From positions 21,899,501 to 21,963,500 of the forward strand of contig CM072336.1 in the NCBI GenBank assembly GCA_036874045.1: DNA of 64,000 nucleotides, written 5' to 3'. Position numbers and translations under genes: made by a program. Origin of the DNA: Cymodocea nodosa. Its lineage: Eukaryota > Streptophyta > Magnoliopsida > Alismatales > Cymodoceaceae. Shown in pieces: positions 23,231-33,579 of the stretch. A model generated the notes under the pieces. It was not told the origin of the DNA. It made no database searches and saw nothing but the letters and a program-made list of their open reading frames with translations. The first letter of the stretch is position 1. Each line of letters starts with the position of its first letter.

Positions 23231-24120
23231 TGTTAGGGTTTGTAAGTGTGGATCCTAACTTGAGGTTCAGGAAATGCATCGAAATCCATATGGACAATTC
23301 ATGTTGCCAATGGCCAAGATACGAAATTTAGGTGCAGCACTAGATAGGGTGAAACAAGTCACCTTATCAACGGCTTAGAGAGAGTCGAAATCCGATTGAT
23401 TCACTGGATGAGGATGATACTACCATTAGGATATCCTACCAACGGTGGATGAGCTTGTGCATCTAGCAGATTGGTGGTGGAAGATGCTAAAGGAGTCTTG
23501 TAATGCAAGAGGGCATCCAATGGTGGATACTAACCTTAATGGAGGCAAACTACACAAGCTAGCGAAGGAGGCATGTGATGGTTTATGACTGACGAGGAAC
23601 TCCCCTAGGTGAGGGAGAGGAACCATTAGTGGCAAACTGGTAATTGCCAAGATTAGAGTTTATACTATTGCTTATAAATAGGAGTGTATTGTAACTCTAT
23701 GAGAAGTGACGAAGAGAACAAAGCTAAAGGGATAGCTAAGCGTAAAGAGCACTCAGGTTGTAGTGTCACAATTGCTAAGTTAATACTTATAACCTTTTGT
23801 TCTTCATGAGTTTCCAAGCAATAGATCCATAGTCACCCATGGATGTAGGCATAGTGCTGAACCACATATATTTCTCATGTTCTATTGGTGTGTTTGTGTA
23901 TTCTACAACAATATACGTGAGAACGTATAAGAGAGAACACGTTGATCTCCTAAGGACCAACCTAACTTGATAGCTTCTACAAAGGGCGAAAGGAGACCTC
24001 ATCGATTACTGTCGTTTATGAGACGTTCATGGTTTCGTGGTGACTGAACTAGATTCCAGATATTGTTCCAAATAGACCAATTAGCTTCTGAATATTATTC
24101 TAGATTCCGACGTGAACGCA
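23231..24120 (+). repeat. 5' LTR of the short retrotransposon
   Basis: It begins TGTTAGGGTTTGTAAGTG and ends CGACGTGAACGCA. It is colinear over its whole length with the 3' LTR, with scattered base differences that I have not counted. Both contain a tract with TAACTCTATGAGAAGT followed by AAGAGAACA.AGCTAAAGG near the middle. Confidence 0.8.
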
Positions 24121-24718
24121 TGTGAAGGGCAGTGGGGGTCTAGTATATGCTAAATCTGAAGGGAACCTTCAAAGAATGCAAGGAAAAGCACAAGAAAATT
24201 GTCTATTCAAAATACAGAAAGGTATGAAAGGTGAAATGCATGATTGGGATGAGTGATGGTCCTAATGTTGTATCCCCTAAAAGTCATAACATGGAGCTAG
24301 TTGATGGCAAGTCTAGTGCCGACATGGGGGCTCTTAAAAGAGGTGAAAAAACTATTCAAGTGGGAGTTTCTTTGTAGTGTGAAGGCTTCAGGAAGTTAAA
24401 TAAAGAAAAAGTGCCTAACTGGAGCAAGTGGCTCCATAGACTATGGGCTGGCATTTAATGGAACAATTTGTCAAGATTTGCAGAATTAAGTCCATCAAAA
24501 ATTCTAAGGGTTACTTGGGTAGGACTAAACAATAAGTGATCTTAATTGCTGTGTTGTCCTTTCTTTGAAACACATAGATGTGCACATATACAGTTGTTAG
24601 GTAATCTCTTAAAACCCATATTATGTTGTGTTTACCTGTCAAAACATATGAACTATTGTTGAGTGAACAATATAGAAACTCAAGGGCAACTCTTGAAGTC
24701 AATCTCCAAGTAAGAGAT

Positions 24719-25609
24719 TGTTAGGATTTGCAGGTGTAAATCCTAACTTAAGGTTCAAGAAATGCATTGGAATCCAAATGGACAATTCATGTTGTCGATA
24801 GTCAAGATCCAAAATTTGAGTGCAGCATCGAATAGAGTGAAACAAGTCACCTTATCAATGGCTCAAAAAGAGAGCCAAAATTTGGTTGATTCACCAAATG
24901 AGGATGGTATTGCCATTTAGATATCCTACTAGTGGTGGATGAGCTAGTGCATCTAGTAGATCGATGGCGAAAGATGCTAGAAGAGTCCTACAATGCATGA
25001 GGGCATTTGATGGTGGATGCTGACCTTGATAAAGGCAGACTACATGAATTAATAGTGGAGGCATGCGATGGTTTATGATTGACAAGAAACTCCCTAGGTA
25101 AGGGAGAAAAACTGTTAGTGGCAAACTGATAATTACCAAGATTAGGGTTTGTACTACCACCTATAGATAAGGGTGTATTATAACTCTATGAGAAGTCACA
25201 AAGAGAACAGAGCTAAAGGGAGAGCTAAGCATAAGGAGCACTTAAGTTGTAGTATCATAGTTGGTAAGCCAATACTTGTAATTCTTTGTTTTCCGTGAGT
25301 TTCCAAGCAATAGATCTATAGTCACCTATGGACATAGGCACAGTGTCGAACCATGTATATCTCTCGAGTTCTATTGGTATGTTTGTGTATTCTGCAATAG
25401 TATATATGAGAGCGTGTAGGAGAGAACGCGTTGATCTTTTAGAGACCAACCTAACTCAATAGCTTCCTTAAAGGGTGAAAGGAGACCTCGCCAATTATTG
25501 TTGTTTGTGAGACGTTCGTGGTTCCATGGTGATTAAACCAGATTCCGAATATTGTTCTGGATAGACCAACCAACTTCTAGATATTATTCTGGATTCTGAC
25601 GTGAACACA
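24719..25609 (+). repeat. 3' LTR of the short retrotransposon
   Basis: It begins TGTTAGGATTTGCAGGTG and ends TGACGTGAACACA. It is followed by the AGTGA duplicate and then host sequence (AGGATAGTGGAAG), which leads into the second copy of the Harbinger ORF1 tail. Confidence 0.8.
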
Positions 25610-25629
25610 AGTGAAGGATAGTGGAAGTC

Positions 25630-26110
25630 TAAAAGTAAAAGTAAGATTGCCATAACATCATCTTCTTCACTCTTTTCTTTCTAAAAATTTCTTCTTCTCA
25701 ATGTAAGCCATTTTCTTCTCAATGTAAGTCATTTTCTTCTCTTGCATACATTCTATGAATGTCATCTTCTTCTCTTTCATATGTTCTGTGAATGTCATCT
25801 TCTTCTCTTTCATATGTTTTGTGAATGTCATCTTCTTTTCTTTCATACATTCTGTAAAAGTCATTTTCTCTTATTACATATATTCTACAAAAGTCATCTT
25901 CTCTTATTACATATATTCTACAAAAGTCATCTTCTCTTATTACATATATTCTACAAAAGTCATCTTCTCTTGTTGCATATGTTCTATAGAAACCATCTTT
26001 TTCTCTTGCATCAAAATTATCTTCTCTTGTACTTGTGTCATATGCTCTATGTAAGCCATCTTTCTTATATTTTCTTCTATGTTATTTCTAAAATAATTCA
26101 TAAGTGATAC
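25630..26110 (-). pseudogene. Harbinger ORF1 tail, copy 2, with in-frame minisatellite
   Basis: On the minus strand one frame encodes repeats such as MKEKKMTFTEH (10-11 residues, four or five times, 25670-25860), and another frame encodes YVIREDDFCRI repeats (25860-26000). At the DNA level the units are about 33 bp: CTTCTCTTATTACATATATT with CTACAAAAGTCAT. In the intact copy at 49990-50060 the same place holds KKEMFAWKKEMFAW. The array is therefore an expanded form of a repeat already present in ORF1. Confidence 0.65.
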
Positions 26111-26119
26111 ACCAACATC

Positions 26120-26830
26120 TTGTAGTCGCTATAAGTTGTGATTCAACATGTAGACGTGGACATTTTCCTTTTCTACATGAGACAACATTATTCACAAATG
26201 AAGATTGTGCTTGAGTTTTAGCCTCAAATTTTAAAGGATTTTGAGTAGATAGTATGTTCTTGAAGTTGTTTGTGTCTTCATTCAAGTTAACAATTACTCC
26301 AAGATTTGATGTACTCATTCTAGCCAACCTTATTACAAGATTTCCTTTAAATATCATTTAAAATTGATCAAATATTAGACATGTCTTTCTCTTATATTGT
26401 GCATACTTTAGATGAATCTATAAAAAAAAAATATAATTACAACTCATATGATTATTAAATGTTAAATAAAATTTGGATGGAATTAAACTAACCTTAACAA
26501 AATCATCTCAAACTTCCTTCGAGATATCAATATATCCATGAATATAATCTCATCTCTAACCACTTTGTTCATCAATCTTCGTATAAATGTTGTACATTTA
26601 TCTTCATGTTTTTATTCAACTATTAATTTTTTTTTTTACATGTTACTACCTATATCTTTATTGTAATTGTCTATTACTTCTATCCATATTTCCATTCATA
26701 TATTCTCATTAGGAGTTTTACCATTTCCTTCTTTAATAACTTTACATAAATAGTTTAATATCATCTCATCTACTTGAACACTCTAGTTGAAGTAAGTTTT
26801 TCCACTATCTTTCTACTTATCAGAACTTGT
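26120..26830 (-). pseudogene. Harbinger ORF1, Myb/SANT-like and middle part
   Basis: The minus strand reads SVQVDEMILNYLCKVIKEGN, then IWIEVIDNYNKDIGSNM with stops where Trp is expected (26820-26620), KFEMILLR near 26510, and an open stretch 26357-26088 with GKCPRLHVESQ. The order matches the intact-order copy at 49161-50151 (TWNADADAFFLDILSEVSNE; KKGKRARPHAESQQ). ORF1 of PIF/Harbinger elements is thought to act as DNA-binding and import partner of the transposase. Confidence 0.6.
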
Positions 26831-27757
26831 CATTTCCTAGGAATGCACATTTCAACAAAATACAAATGATAGGAATATGTGGGTATTTTTACTTGAATGG
26901 AAGTAAAGAACATTGATATGGTATAATTGAATAATAAGAATCCTGATCAAGAAAAAGAATCCCATACACATCACATATAATACCTTGCAAGAAAGCTTAA
27001 GAATGATAGTTTTATAGAAAAACTCATAACCATAGTTCCCAAATTTGTGCATAGTAGAAAAAATAAATTTTCAGGAACATTACATAGTTTTCTATATTTT
27101 CTTTTTAATCAATAGATTTACAGTGAAAAAACCAGCAAAGATAAATGTTAGTCCACTAGTGTTAAATTTGGAAAACATTATCAATATAAGCACCTCTACA
27201 TTGGCAAGACAAACTGAGTAAATTCACTCATTTTTTCAGTAGGCAGAAATGTTTGATCCAAAGTTTGAGAAAGATTATCACTAATATGATGCTGCTATTC
27301 ATTTTTAAGGGTCAGATTCAAGTAATAAAAAATTATCTTTAGAATATCAATTACATAGAAACATACTTGGATGAAAGAATTTGCTAATGCAGGTAAAAGC
27401 CGAAGTACATGATATCACCACAAAACTCCCCACTTCACCTAGATGAACCACAAAAATGCACTCATTTCTCTAAGGTACACAAATTTAACGGTGTAACCAT
27501 AATTTCTATGGTGTCCATATAGGCAGCACTAAGGCACATTTGTTACCAACTTGTAAAAATTCAAAATAATCTTTGTTACATATCAACATTCCATGTAAGA
27601 GATGCAAAATTATTTGGAAAAATTTTATGTAACAAGCAACTGTTACATGGCAAAATTTCATGTAACTAGAGCATTGAATTGTTACCAACTTGTACAAATT
27701 CTGTCTTTATATGGAAAAATTTCTTATAACAAGCACTGAATTGTTGGGAAAACTTCT
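26831..27757. other. AT-rich intergenic stretch
   Basis: No coding region is recognised. Short imperfect direct repeats (TTGTTACCAACTTGTA near 27540 and 27680; GGAAAAATTT.ATGTAACAAGCA near 27615 and 27715) suggest a decayed repeat. The sequence runs up to the TTA target site of the Harbinger element at 27761. Confidence 0.35.
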
Positions 27758-27959
27758 TTAGGGGGTGTTTGTGCACCTAGAAAACGACGGAAAACGTCGG
27801 AAAGGAAAATGACAAAAAATTTTCCGTCATTTTCTGGGTGTTTGTGCACCCCCGAGATTTTACGTCATTTTCTAGCAAAACTGGCAAACACCCTAACCAT
27901 TTTTCCGTCGTTTTCCAACCACATCCGAGGGTGAAAATGACGGAAAACACCCCTCGTCA

Positions 27960-28500
27960 CCCCTCGAACGAACCCTCCTCGCGCATCCTCGCCCTTGCGC
28001 ATCTACGCCCATTGTCGTCTCCTCGCTGTCGACCGCCTCGTCGCATCTTCTTCCGCTGTCGTCTCGTCGTCGTCATCCTCCTCGTCACATCTTCTTGCAC
28101 CGCCGTCTCCTCGTCGCATCTAGAAAGCACCGTCGTCCGACATCCGAAGCACATCTTCTTCCACTATCGTCTCTGTACTTATTTGTTACGTATCTTCTTG
28201 CGCCGTCGTCTCCTTGCTGTCTTCCTCCTCGTCGCATCTTCTTGTGCTATCGTCCTTCTTGCACATCTTCTTGCGCCATCGTCTCTGTACTTATTTCTTG
28301 CGCATCTTCTTGCGCCGTCGTCTCCTCGTCACATCTAGAGAAGCGTTGTCGTCCTTCTTGCGTCGTCGTCCTCCTCGTCACAACTAGGGAAGCATTGTCG
28401 TCCTTCTTACACCGTCGTCTCCTCGTCGCATCCTTGCACATCTTCACCCTTATTTATCACGTAGAATCATCGTCGTTCTCCTCGTCGAAACTAGGGAAGT
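27960..28500 (+). repeat. GC-rich minisatellite in the Harbinger 5' leader
   Basis: Irregular units of roughly 25-60 bp are built on CGCATCTTCTTGCGCCGTCG and TCTCCTCGTC, with islands CTAGAGAAGC or CTAGGGAAGC. It is the most CpG-rich tract near here. Several overlapping open frames of 65-195 codons cross it on both strands, but they consist of Ser/Arg/His/Leu-rich repeats and are a by-product of the array, not genes. Confidence 0.75.
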
Positions 28501-28769
28501 GCCGTCTTCAAGTAATCGGTAAAATTCCAAGTAATGCTAATTCTTTTTCTTCTTCAATTGATTTACTTTTCAAACGATCTTCTTGTAATTTGATTTACCC
28601 CCATCGTGACATTATACCCTACTGTCATACAGTTTTATGTATGTTGATGATGTTAATGGTGATTTATGGCATCTTCCTGTAATGTTAATCTACATGACAG
28701 TAGTTACGATATTAATGTCCATCTGGTTGTAATGCTTTCCTATTGACTAGTGCATCAAAAATATAATCC

Positions 28770-29160
28770 ACAATGACAGTAGTTCTTAACTGTTTGAGAA
28801 ATATAATCTTCAGGGAATAATGAACAATAAACGAAGCATTGCTTTAGTTGATTTGCTAGATGAACAATAAACAAAGATTAATGCTCTTAAATAGTCACAG
28901 AGAAAGCGAAAATGACAGTATAGGACAATGAATTGTTTAAGAACTGCTCTAATCACTTAAGTGGTGTATATTGCTGGGATGGTGCAGTGATAAACAATGA
29001 CAGTATGCATCATTTTCTGGGTGTACAATCCACAATGACAGTAGTTCTTAACTGTTTGAGAAATATAATCTTCAAGGATTAATGAACAATAAACGAAGCA
29101 TTGCTTTAGTTGATTTGCTAGATGAACAATAAACAAATATTGCTAGATGAATTAACTTAG
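28770..29160 (+). repeat. Internal direct repeats, pair 1
   Basis: A segment starting AATCCACAATGACAGTAGTTC and running through AATAAACGAAGCATTGC to TGAACAATAAACAAA occurs at about 28767-28875 and again at about 29025-29140. The unit of about 110 bp lies in direct orientation, with a different 150-bp spacer between. Confidence 0.75.
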
Positions 29161-29224
29161 ATATAGGACTTTCATCACATTATTATCATTTTCGAATATA
29201 TTTTGGGTCCATACATCATTGGAA

Positions 29225-29530
29225 ATAATCTTTTTACATTCAATGCTCTCTTTATCCTTTGTTATGTTTATCCCAGTAATAGCAAGTACTACTAAAGGAA
29301 GTTGGCCGCATATTGATTATGAAATACTAATAATGAAATACTAATAATTTATGTATGTAATTTATGTAATCTTTTTACATTCACTGCTCTCTTTATCCTT
29401 TGTTATGTTTATCCCAGCAATAACAAGTAATGCTAAAGTAAGTTGGCCACATACTGATTATGAAATACTGATAATTTATGTATGATATTTATGTAATCAT
29501 TTTACATTCACTGCTCTATTTTTCCTATAA
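29225..29530 (+). repeat. Internal direct repeats, pair 2
   Basis: A segment starting CTTTTTACATTCA.TGCTCTC, with TATCCTTTGTTATGTTTATC and GTTGGCC.CATA.TGATTATG, occurs at about 29229-29335 and again at about 29370-29475. A third partial copy starts near 29500. With pair 1 this shows repeated slippage or gap-repair events where ORF1 should be. Confidence 0.7.
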
Positions 29531-29845
29531 CGAATTATGTATGTTTATGGCGATCAGAAGCAGACATCTGATCAGCAATATTATCTTCTGTAGTGGTGAT
29601 TAAGACTTTGCTTCCATTTGCACCACTGTTCAGTAATGTTGAATTTGCAATGTTGAGTTTGTGGTAGGTGTGAACAATTGATGTACATGCTATAGACATT
29701 ATAATTCCTATTGTACTTATACTCTTAACTGTTTGACAAATCCAAGATAAGAATACAACTTATGGACATCATAATATCCAGTAAAGTATGGATATCATGT
29801 TCATGCCAAAATACTGATAATGCATGAGCAATTGATACTAATAAA

Positions 29846-30829
29846 TTGCAAAATCAAAGATATGGTGTAAGTACTGAACGCTTTCGTCGATCTGGTTGGA
29901 CAATTAGTAAATACTTCAATGAAATGTTGAATGGAATTTTAAAAGTAGGATATAAACTATTAGCTAAGCAAGAATCATCAACACCAGCACGAATTCAAAA
30001 TGATCGGCATGTTTATCCTTATTTCAAGGTGAGTTAATGTTATATTTCAATGTCTTCTTTACTATGTAGTGGTCTTTATTATGTATACTCTTTTTTCTTT
30101 TAGGATTGCATTGGAGCAATTGATGGTACTCATGTCAAAGCTACAATTTATGGTGAAGAAACTACACGTTGGAGGAATAGAAAAGGTGAATTATCACAAA
30201 ATGTATTAGCAGCATGTAATTTTGATATGGAAATTGTTTATGTTCTTAGTGGATGGGAAGGATCAGCAACTGATGCTCGTATTCTTCATGATGCACTTTC
30301 TTGATGTAATGCTTTTAAGATTCCATCAGGTATGATACTAATAAAAATAATGTGAATACTTATGTATAGTAGAAATTGTAGAATTAATGTTTCTAACATT
30401 ATATTCTAAACTTCAATATAAATTACAAGTAAATATTACTTGGGAGATGTTGGTTTTCCTAATAGACCAGAATTTATTGTACCATTTCGAGGTGCAAGAT
30501 ATCACTTGAATGATTATAATGCTAATAGACTTCCAATGAATGCAATTGAAAATTTCAATTATAGACATTCACAGTTAAGGACAGTAATTGAACATACATT
30601 TGGAATAATCAAATATCGATTCTCAATTTTACGAGGTTATATGTCATTTCCTTTTGAAACACAAGGAAAGATTGTATTGGCATGTTTTTTAGTTCACAAT
30701 TTTATTCATAAAGTAGACAAAACAGATTTACTTGAAGATGAGCAAGAAGAATTACAAGAAATGCCAGATGATAATGTTCAACAAACTTTTACAAAAGAAG
30801 CTACATCTGCTTATGTTGAATCAAGTTAG
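29846..30829 (+). pseudogene. Harbinger transposase (DDE_4-like), N-terminally truncated
   Basis: Three exons by homology: to 30028 (QNQRYGVSTERFRRSGWTIS), 30104-30329 (DCIGAIDGTHVKATIYG, ACNFDMEIVYVLSGWEG, ATDARILHD) and about 30429-30829 (GFPNRPEFIVPFRGARYHL, then YRHSQLRTVIEHTFGIIKYR and SFPFETQGKIVLACFLVHNF). The catalytic D, D and E are all kept. Lesions seen: the segment before QNQRY is missing; TGA at 30302-30304 in exon 2 (neighbouring copies suggest an Arg codon); and the acceptor of the last exon reads AA instead of AG (about 30427-30428). The usual ERTF is EHTF here. It is not expected to make an active enzyme. Confidence 0.8.
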
Positions 30830-31240
30830 AATTATAGAAAGTAAATTGCTGATACAATACGTGCCAATATTATGAGAGATATATGGAACAATAGAGAGAT
30901 GTAATATGTATTTTATGTTGTAACTATCTTGTATTATTTATGACAAATTTTCTTATTCTTTATCTTCCAAACATGAACAATAAATATTGAATTGAATTAG
31001 TCTTCAATATTTTCTAATATGTGAACAAACATACATAATTTACATTCTATAATTTTCCGTCATTTTCTATTACATGTACAAACACACGTTTTTTAAATTA
31101 CGTCATTTTCTGTTACGTGCACAAACACTCTGATTTTCTATAAATTTTTCGTTACTTTCTGTTATTTTTATTTTAGATGTTTTACGTAGTTTTTCGTCAT
31201 TTTATTTCCGTCGTTTTTTAAGTGCACAAACACTCACTTA

Positions 31241-31720
31241 ATCTGATAAAATTCAAAATAATAAATCTGTAACTCACTTTTCTAATATTCTTAGGTATAA
31301 AATTCCACAAGTTTTTTATTTACAAAGCAAAATCTCAGAAAACAAACAAAAGAAGAGAAGATAAGTTTCCAAGATACATGACAATTTTGTTTAAAATTTC
31401 AGGACTTACAAACGAGGAGAAGTATTTGAAGGTAGATATTAGAAAATGAACCAAGCACAACTTGGATGGTATTGAACTCATGGTTCACAATAGACGTTGT
31501 GTTATATTATGTATGTATTTTCATATATTGTGAAATGTGTTGAACTTGTTATTTGTTACGTGTTAAACTCTTTTCAACGAGTTGTGTTATGTTTGAGTGT
31601 ATTAAATATGTAGAAGTTAATGACAATACGTTATTTGAACCTTCGTATGTTATGTATTGTGTTCTTTATATCGACGCTAGAATCATTGCTTTATTATTAT
31701 CATTTTTAATGTTATAAAAT
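31241..31720. other. AT-rich intergenic stretch
   Basis: This is the sequence between two Harbinger copies, without a coding region. ATGTGTTGAACTTGTTATTTG and similar TG-rich words near 31500-31620 have no recognised function. Confidence 0.3.
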
Positions 31721-31721
31721 A

Positions 31722-33106
31722 ACAATGGTTTACTTTCATCGATCTGCTTTAACTATTAAAACTTACTTCAATGAAAAATTGAATGTAATTTTGAAATTAG
31801 ATCATATATTTCTAGCAAAACCTCATTTAAGTACCCCATAAAGATTGAAAATGACTAATATTTATTCATACTTTAAGGTATATTTATCTTGTAAAAAACT
31901 TGATCCCCCGTTTCATTACTATGATATAAATTGATATGATAACATGTTTTTTTACATATTTCAAGATTATATTAGTGTTATCAATAGTACATGTCAAATC
32001 AACCATTTATAGTGAAGAAATTGGGAATAAAAAATGTAAATTATTATAAAATATATAAGTAGCTTGTAATTTTATTATAGAATTTATTTGTCTTTACCAA
32101 ATGAGAATGACCAACTAATGATACATGAGTTCTTTAAGATGCAATGACATGACGTAATCTCTTTGTTGTCCTACCAGGTATACTTTATACATTAATATTA
32201 TTTACTAGTTTTTTTTGATGAAATATATCTTAAACAATATTTATTTACTATTATATACAAAAAAAATTTTACTTAGTAGACGCTAATTTTTCAAATCAAT
32301 CAAAACATACTTTGAAGAATTTGATGTCACTAAATGACTACAATGGTAATTACTATCTTACTAATGCAATAGAAAATTTTAACTATAAAGATTCACAATT
32401 AAAGACAATTATCAAACAATCATTTAGAATAGTAAAATATCATTTTGTAATATTATAGGATTACATATTATTTTCTTTTAAAACCTAAATAAAAATTGTG
32501 TTAACTTATTTTTTACTTCATAAGTTTATTTGTAAAGTAGATAGGAATGATTTATTTCAAGATCTTAGAAATGAATTAGAGAGAAGTGAGGATGTCAATG
32601 AATTCAAAACAACCAAAGAAAAAAAAGGAGTATTAGAAATTTTATTTTCTACCATTACAACTACTCAAAACGAAAGTAAACAAATATCAAATATAATACA
32701 TGAAAAATCTTTGTACATAAAATGATTGAAATTAATGATATTAAATTTATCAGACTTGTAATAAATCTTTGTAACAATATTGATTTTATTTGTGTTTACA
32801 AAAATGATGATGTATTTGAACTTATCATTATCTTTTTATATAAAAATATTATTATAAAGATATTTTGATATAATGTACATTCCATTATTGGTAACGTTTA
32901 TGTAATCTAATTAATTTACTCATTAAACATTATCAATCATATATTAATATCCTTAATTATTATAAATCATATATTATTAGTTTATTTATAAAATTTGAAT
33001 ATGAATATTTTAATATACACATTCATACCGTTAGTACTTTACTTAATCATTTCAATATACTTTATATAAATTCTGTCACTTTCTTTCTAAATTGTACACA
33101 AACACA
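31722..33106 (+). pseudogene. Harbinger transposase remnant
   Basis: Readable pieces in order: YFNEKLNVILKLDHIFLAKP (about 31765-31825), a diverged first-intron boundary, VINST (about 31975), a DCI-like start, FSNQSKHTLKNL (about 32290), NYKDSQLKTIIKQSFRIVKY (about 32380-32440), then an open stretch with LTYFLLHKFICKVDRNDLFQ (32498 on). The catalytic IDGTH reads INST and the ERTFG glutamate reads Lys. AT drift and stops are heavy. TTGTACACAAACACA ending near 33106 resembles a Harbinger terminus. Confidence 0.7.
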
Positions 33107-33260
33107 TAGAATTCATTTCTGACTAATTCTAACACTTTCCTTGATTCACAAGTATACAGATTTGTTATTTTTGACAGATTTTAAAAATTTTAATTCTCAC
33201 AGATTTTGACAAATTTTAAGAAATCATTTCCGACAAATTCATTTTTGACAAATTTTGAAT
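33107..33260. repeat. Short AT-rich repeat, possible MITE
   Basis: The words AATTTTGACAAATT, TTTTGACAGATTTT and CATTTCTGAC recur in direct and inverted orientation. The style resembles 21137-21270. No clean terminal inverted repeat or target duplication could be fixed. Confidence 0.3.
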
Positions 33261-33579
33261 ACATAAATGGACTACAGATATTATATAATACATGATATGC
33301 AGATAATTAGAAAGCTAGTGAACATTGTCCTTCCAAGAAAGAATACCAAAGAACAAAACATTTTCAGCTCCTGGAAAAATATTTCCCCTATCCAGTCACC
33401 ACTTTGAAATCTCTCCTCTCACAAGCCACAAGTGATGTGTATGAATGATGCAGCTAATAGTCTGAAATTCCATGAATTTACAGAACCTTTAATCAAATTA
33501 TTTTGCACCTGCAGGACTGAAGCAGCAGTAACATTTCCAACTTCACACCTCGTAAACAAATCCCCCTGAACAGAATTTG
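33261..33579 (-). other. Presumed 3' UTR and downstream region of the EER5 gene
   Basis: Less repetitive sequence lies directly after the EER5 stop codon on the minus strand. No definite polyadenylation signal was picked. The GC content is a little higher than in the Harbinger remnant beyond it. Confidence 0.4.

Larger units (their letters stand above)
23231..25609 (+). mobile_element. Short LTR retrotransposon without coding capacity (LARD/TRIM-like)
   Basis: Two direct LTRs of nearly equal length (890 and 891 bp) flank a 598-bp internal region with no gag or pol reading. The 3' LTR is preceded by CTCCAAGTAAGAGAT, a weak purine tract in the form usual before plant LTRs (AAGTGGGAGAT). The 5-bp AGTGA stands outside both ends (23226-23230 and 25610-25614). 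No convincing primer-binding site was found after the 5' LTR. It must have been mobilised by another element's proteins. Confidence 0.75.
21305..26830 (-). mobile_element. PIF/Harbinger remnant on the minus strand, interrupted by an LTR retrotransposon
   Basis: Reading right to left: an ORF1 Myb/SANT-like part (26820-26380), the ORF1 middle (26357-26110, with GKCPRLHVESQ), the repeat-rich ORF1 tail (26100-25630, and again 23230-22765), then transposase from about 22450 to 21852, ending just after GIIDGTH. A 23231-25609 LTR retrotransposon sits in the ORF1 tail region. A candidate terminus (GGCTTGTTTTGTGC) lies near 21307; the other end was not found. Both genes are full of stops, so the element is dead. 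Confidence 0.65.
27761..31237 (+). mobile_element. PIF/Harbinger element with both termini, internally rearranged
   Basis: The left end is GGGGGTGTTTGTGCACCTAG; the right end, reverse-complemented, is GTGAGTGTTTGTGCACTTAA, and the inverted similarity continues through AAACGACGGAAA. TTA flanks both ends (27758-27760 and 31238-31240). At 3477 bp it is about 1.1 kb shorter than the copy at 47461. ORF1 is absent and the transposase has lost its N-terminal part. The left part holds a GC-rich minisatellite, and the middle holds internal direct repeats. Confidence 0.8.

Noticed and set aside
25860..25985. Evenly spaced 33-bp repeats that could suggest a CRISPR-like array
   Set aside because: The units are contiguous without unique spacers, the context is plant nuclear DNA, and they lie in a decayed coding repeat.
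25742..26107. Plus-strand open frames of 121 and 99 codons (YKSHLLLLHIF-type repeats)
   Set aside because: These are antisense translations of the minisatellite in a minus-strand Harbinger ORF1.
27838..28682. Overlapping open frames of 166 and 195 codons in the Harbinger leader
   Set aside because: They are Ser/Leu/Arg-rich translations of a tandem array lacking stops because of its base composition; no conserved sequence.
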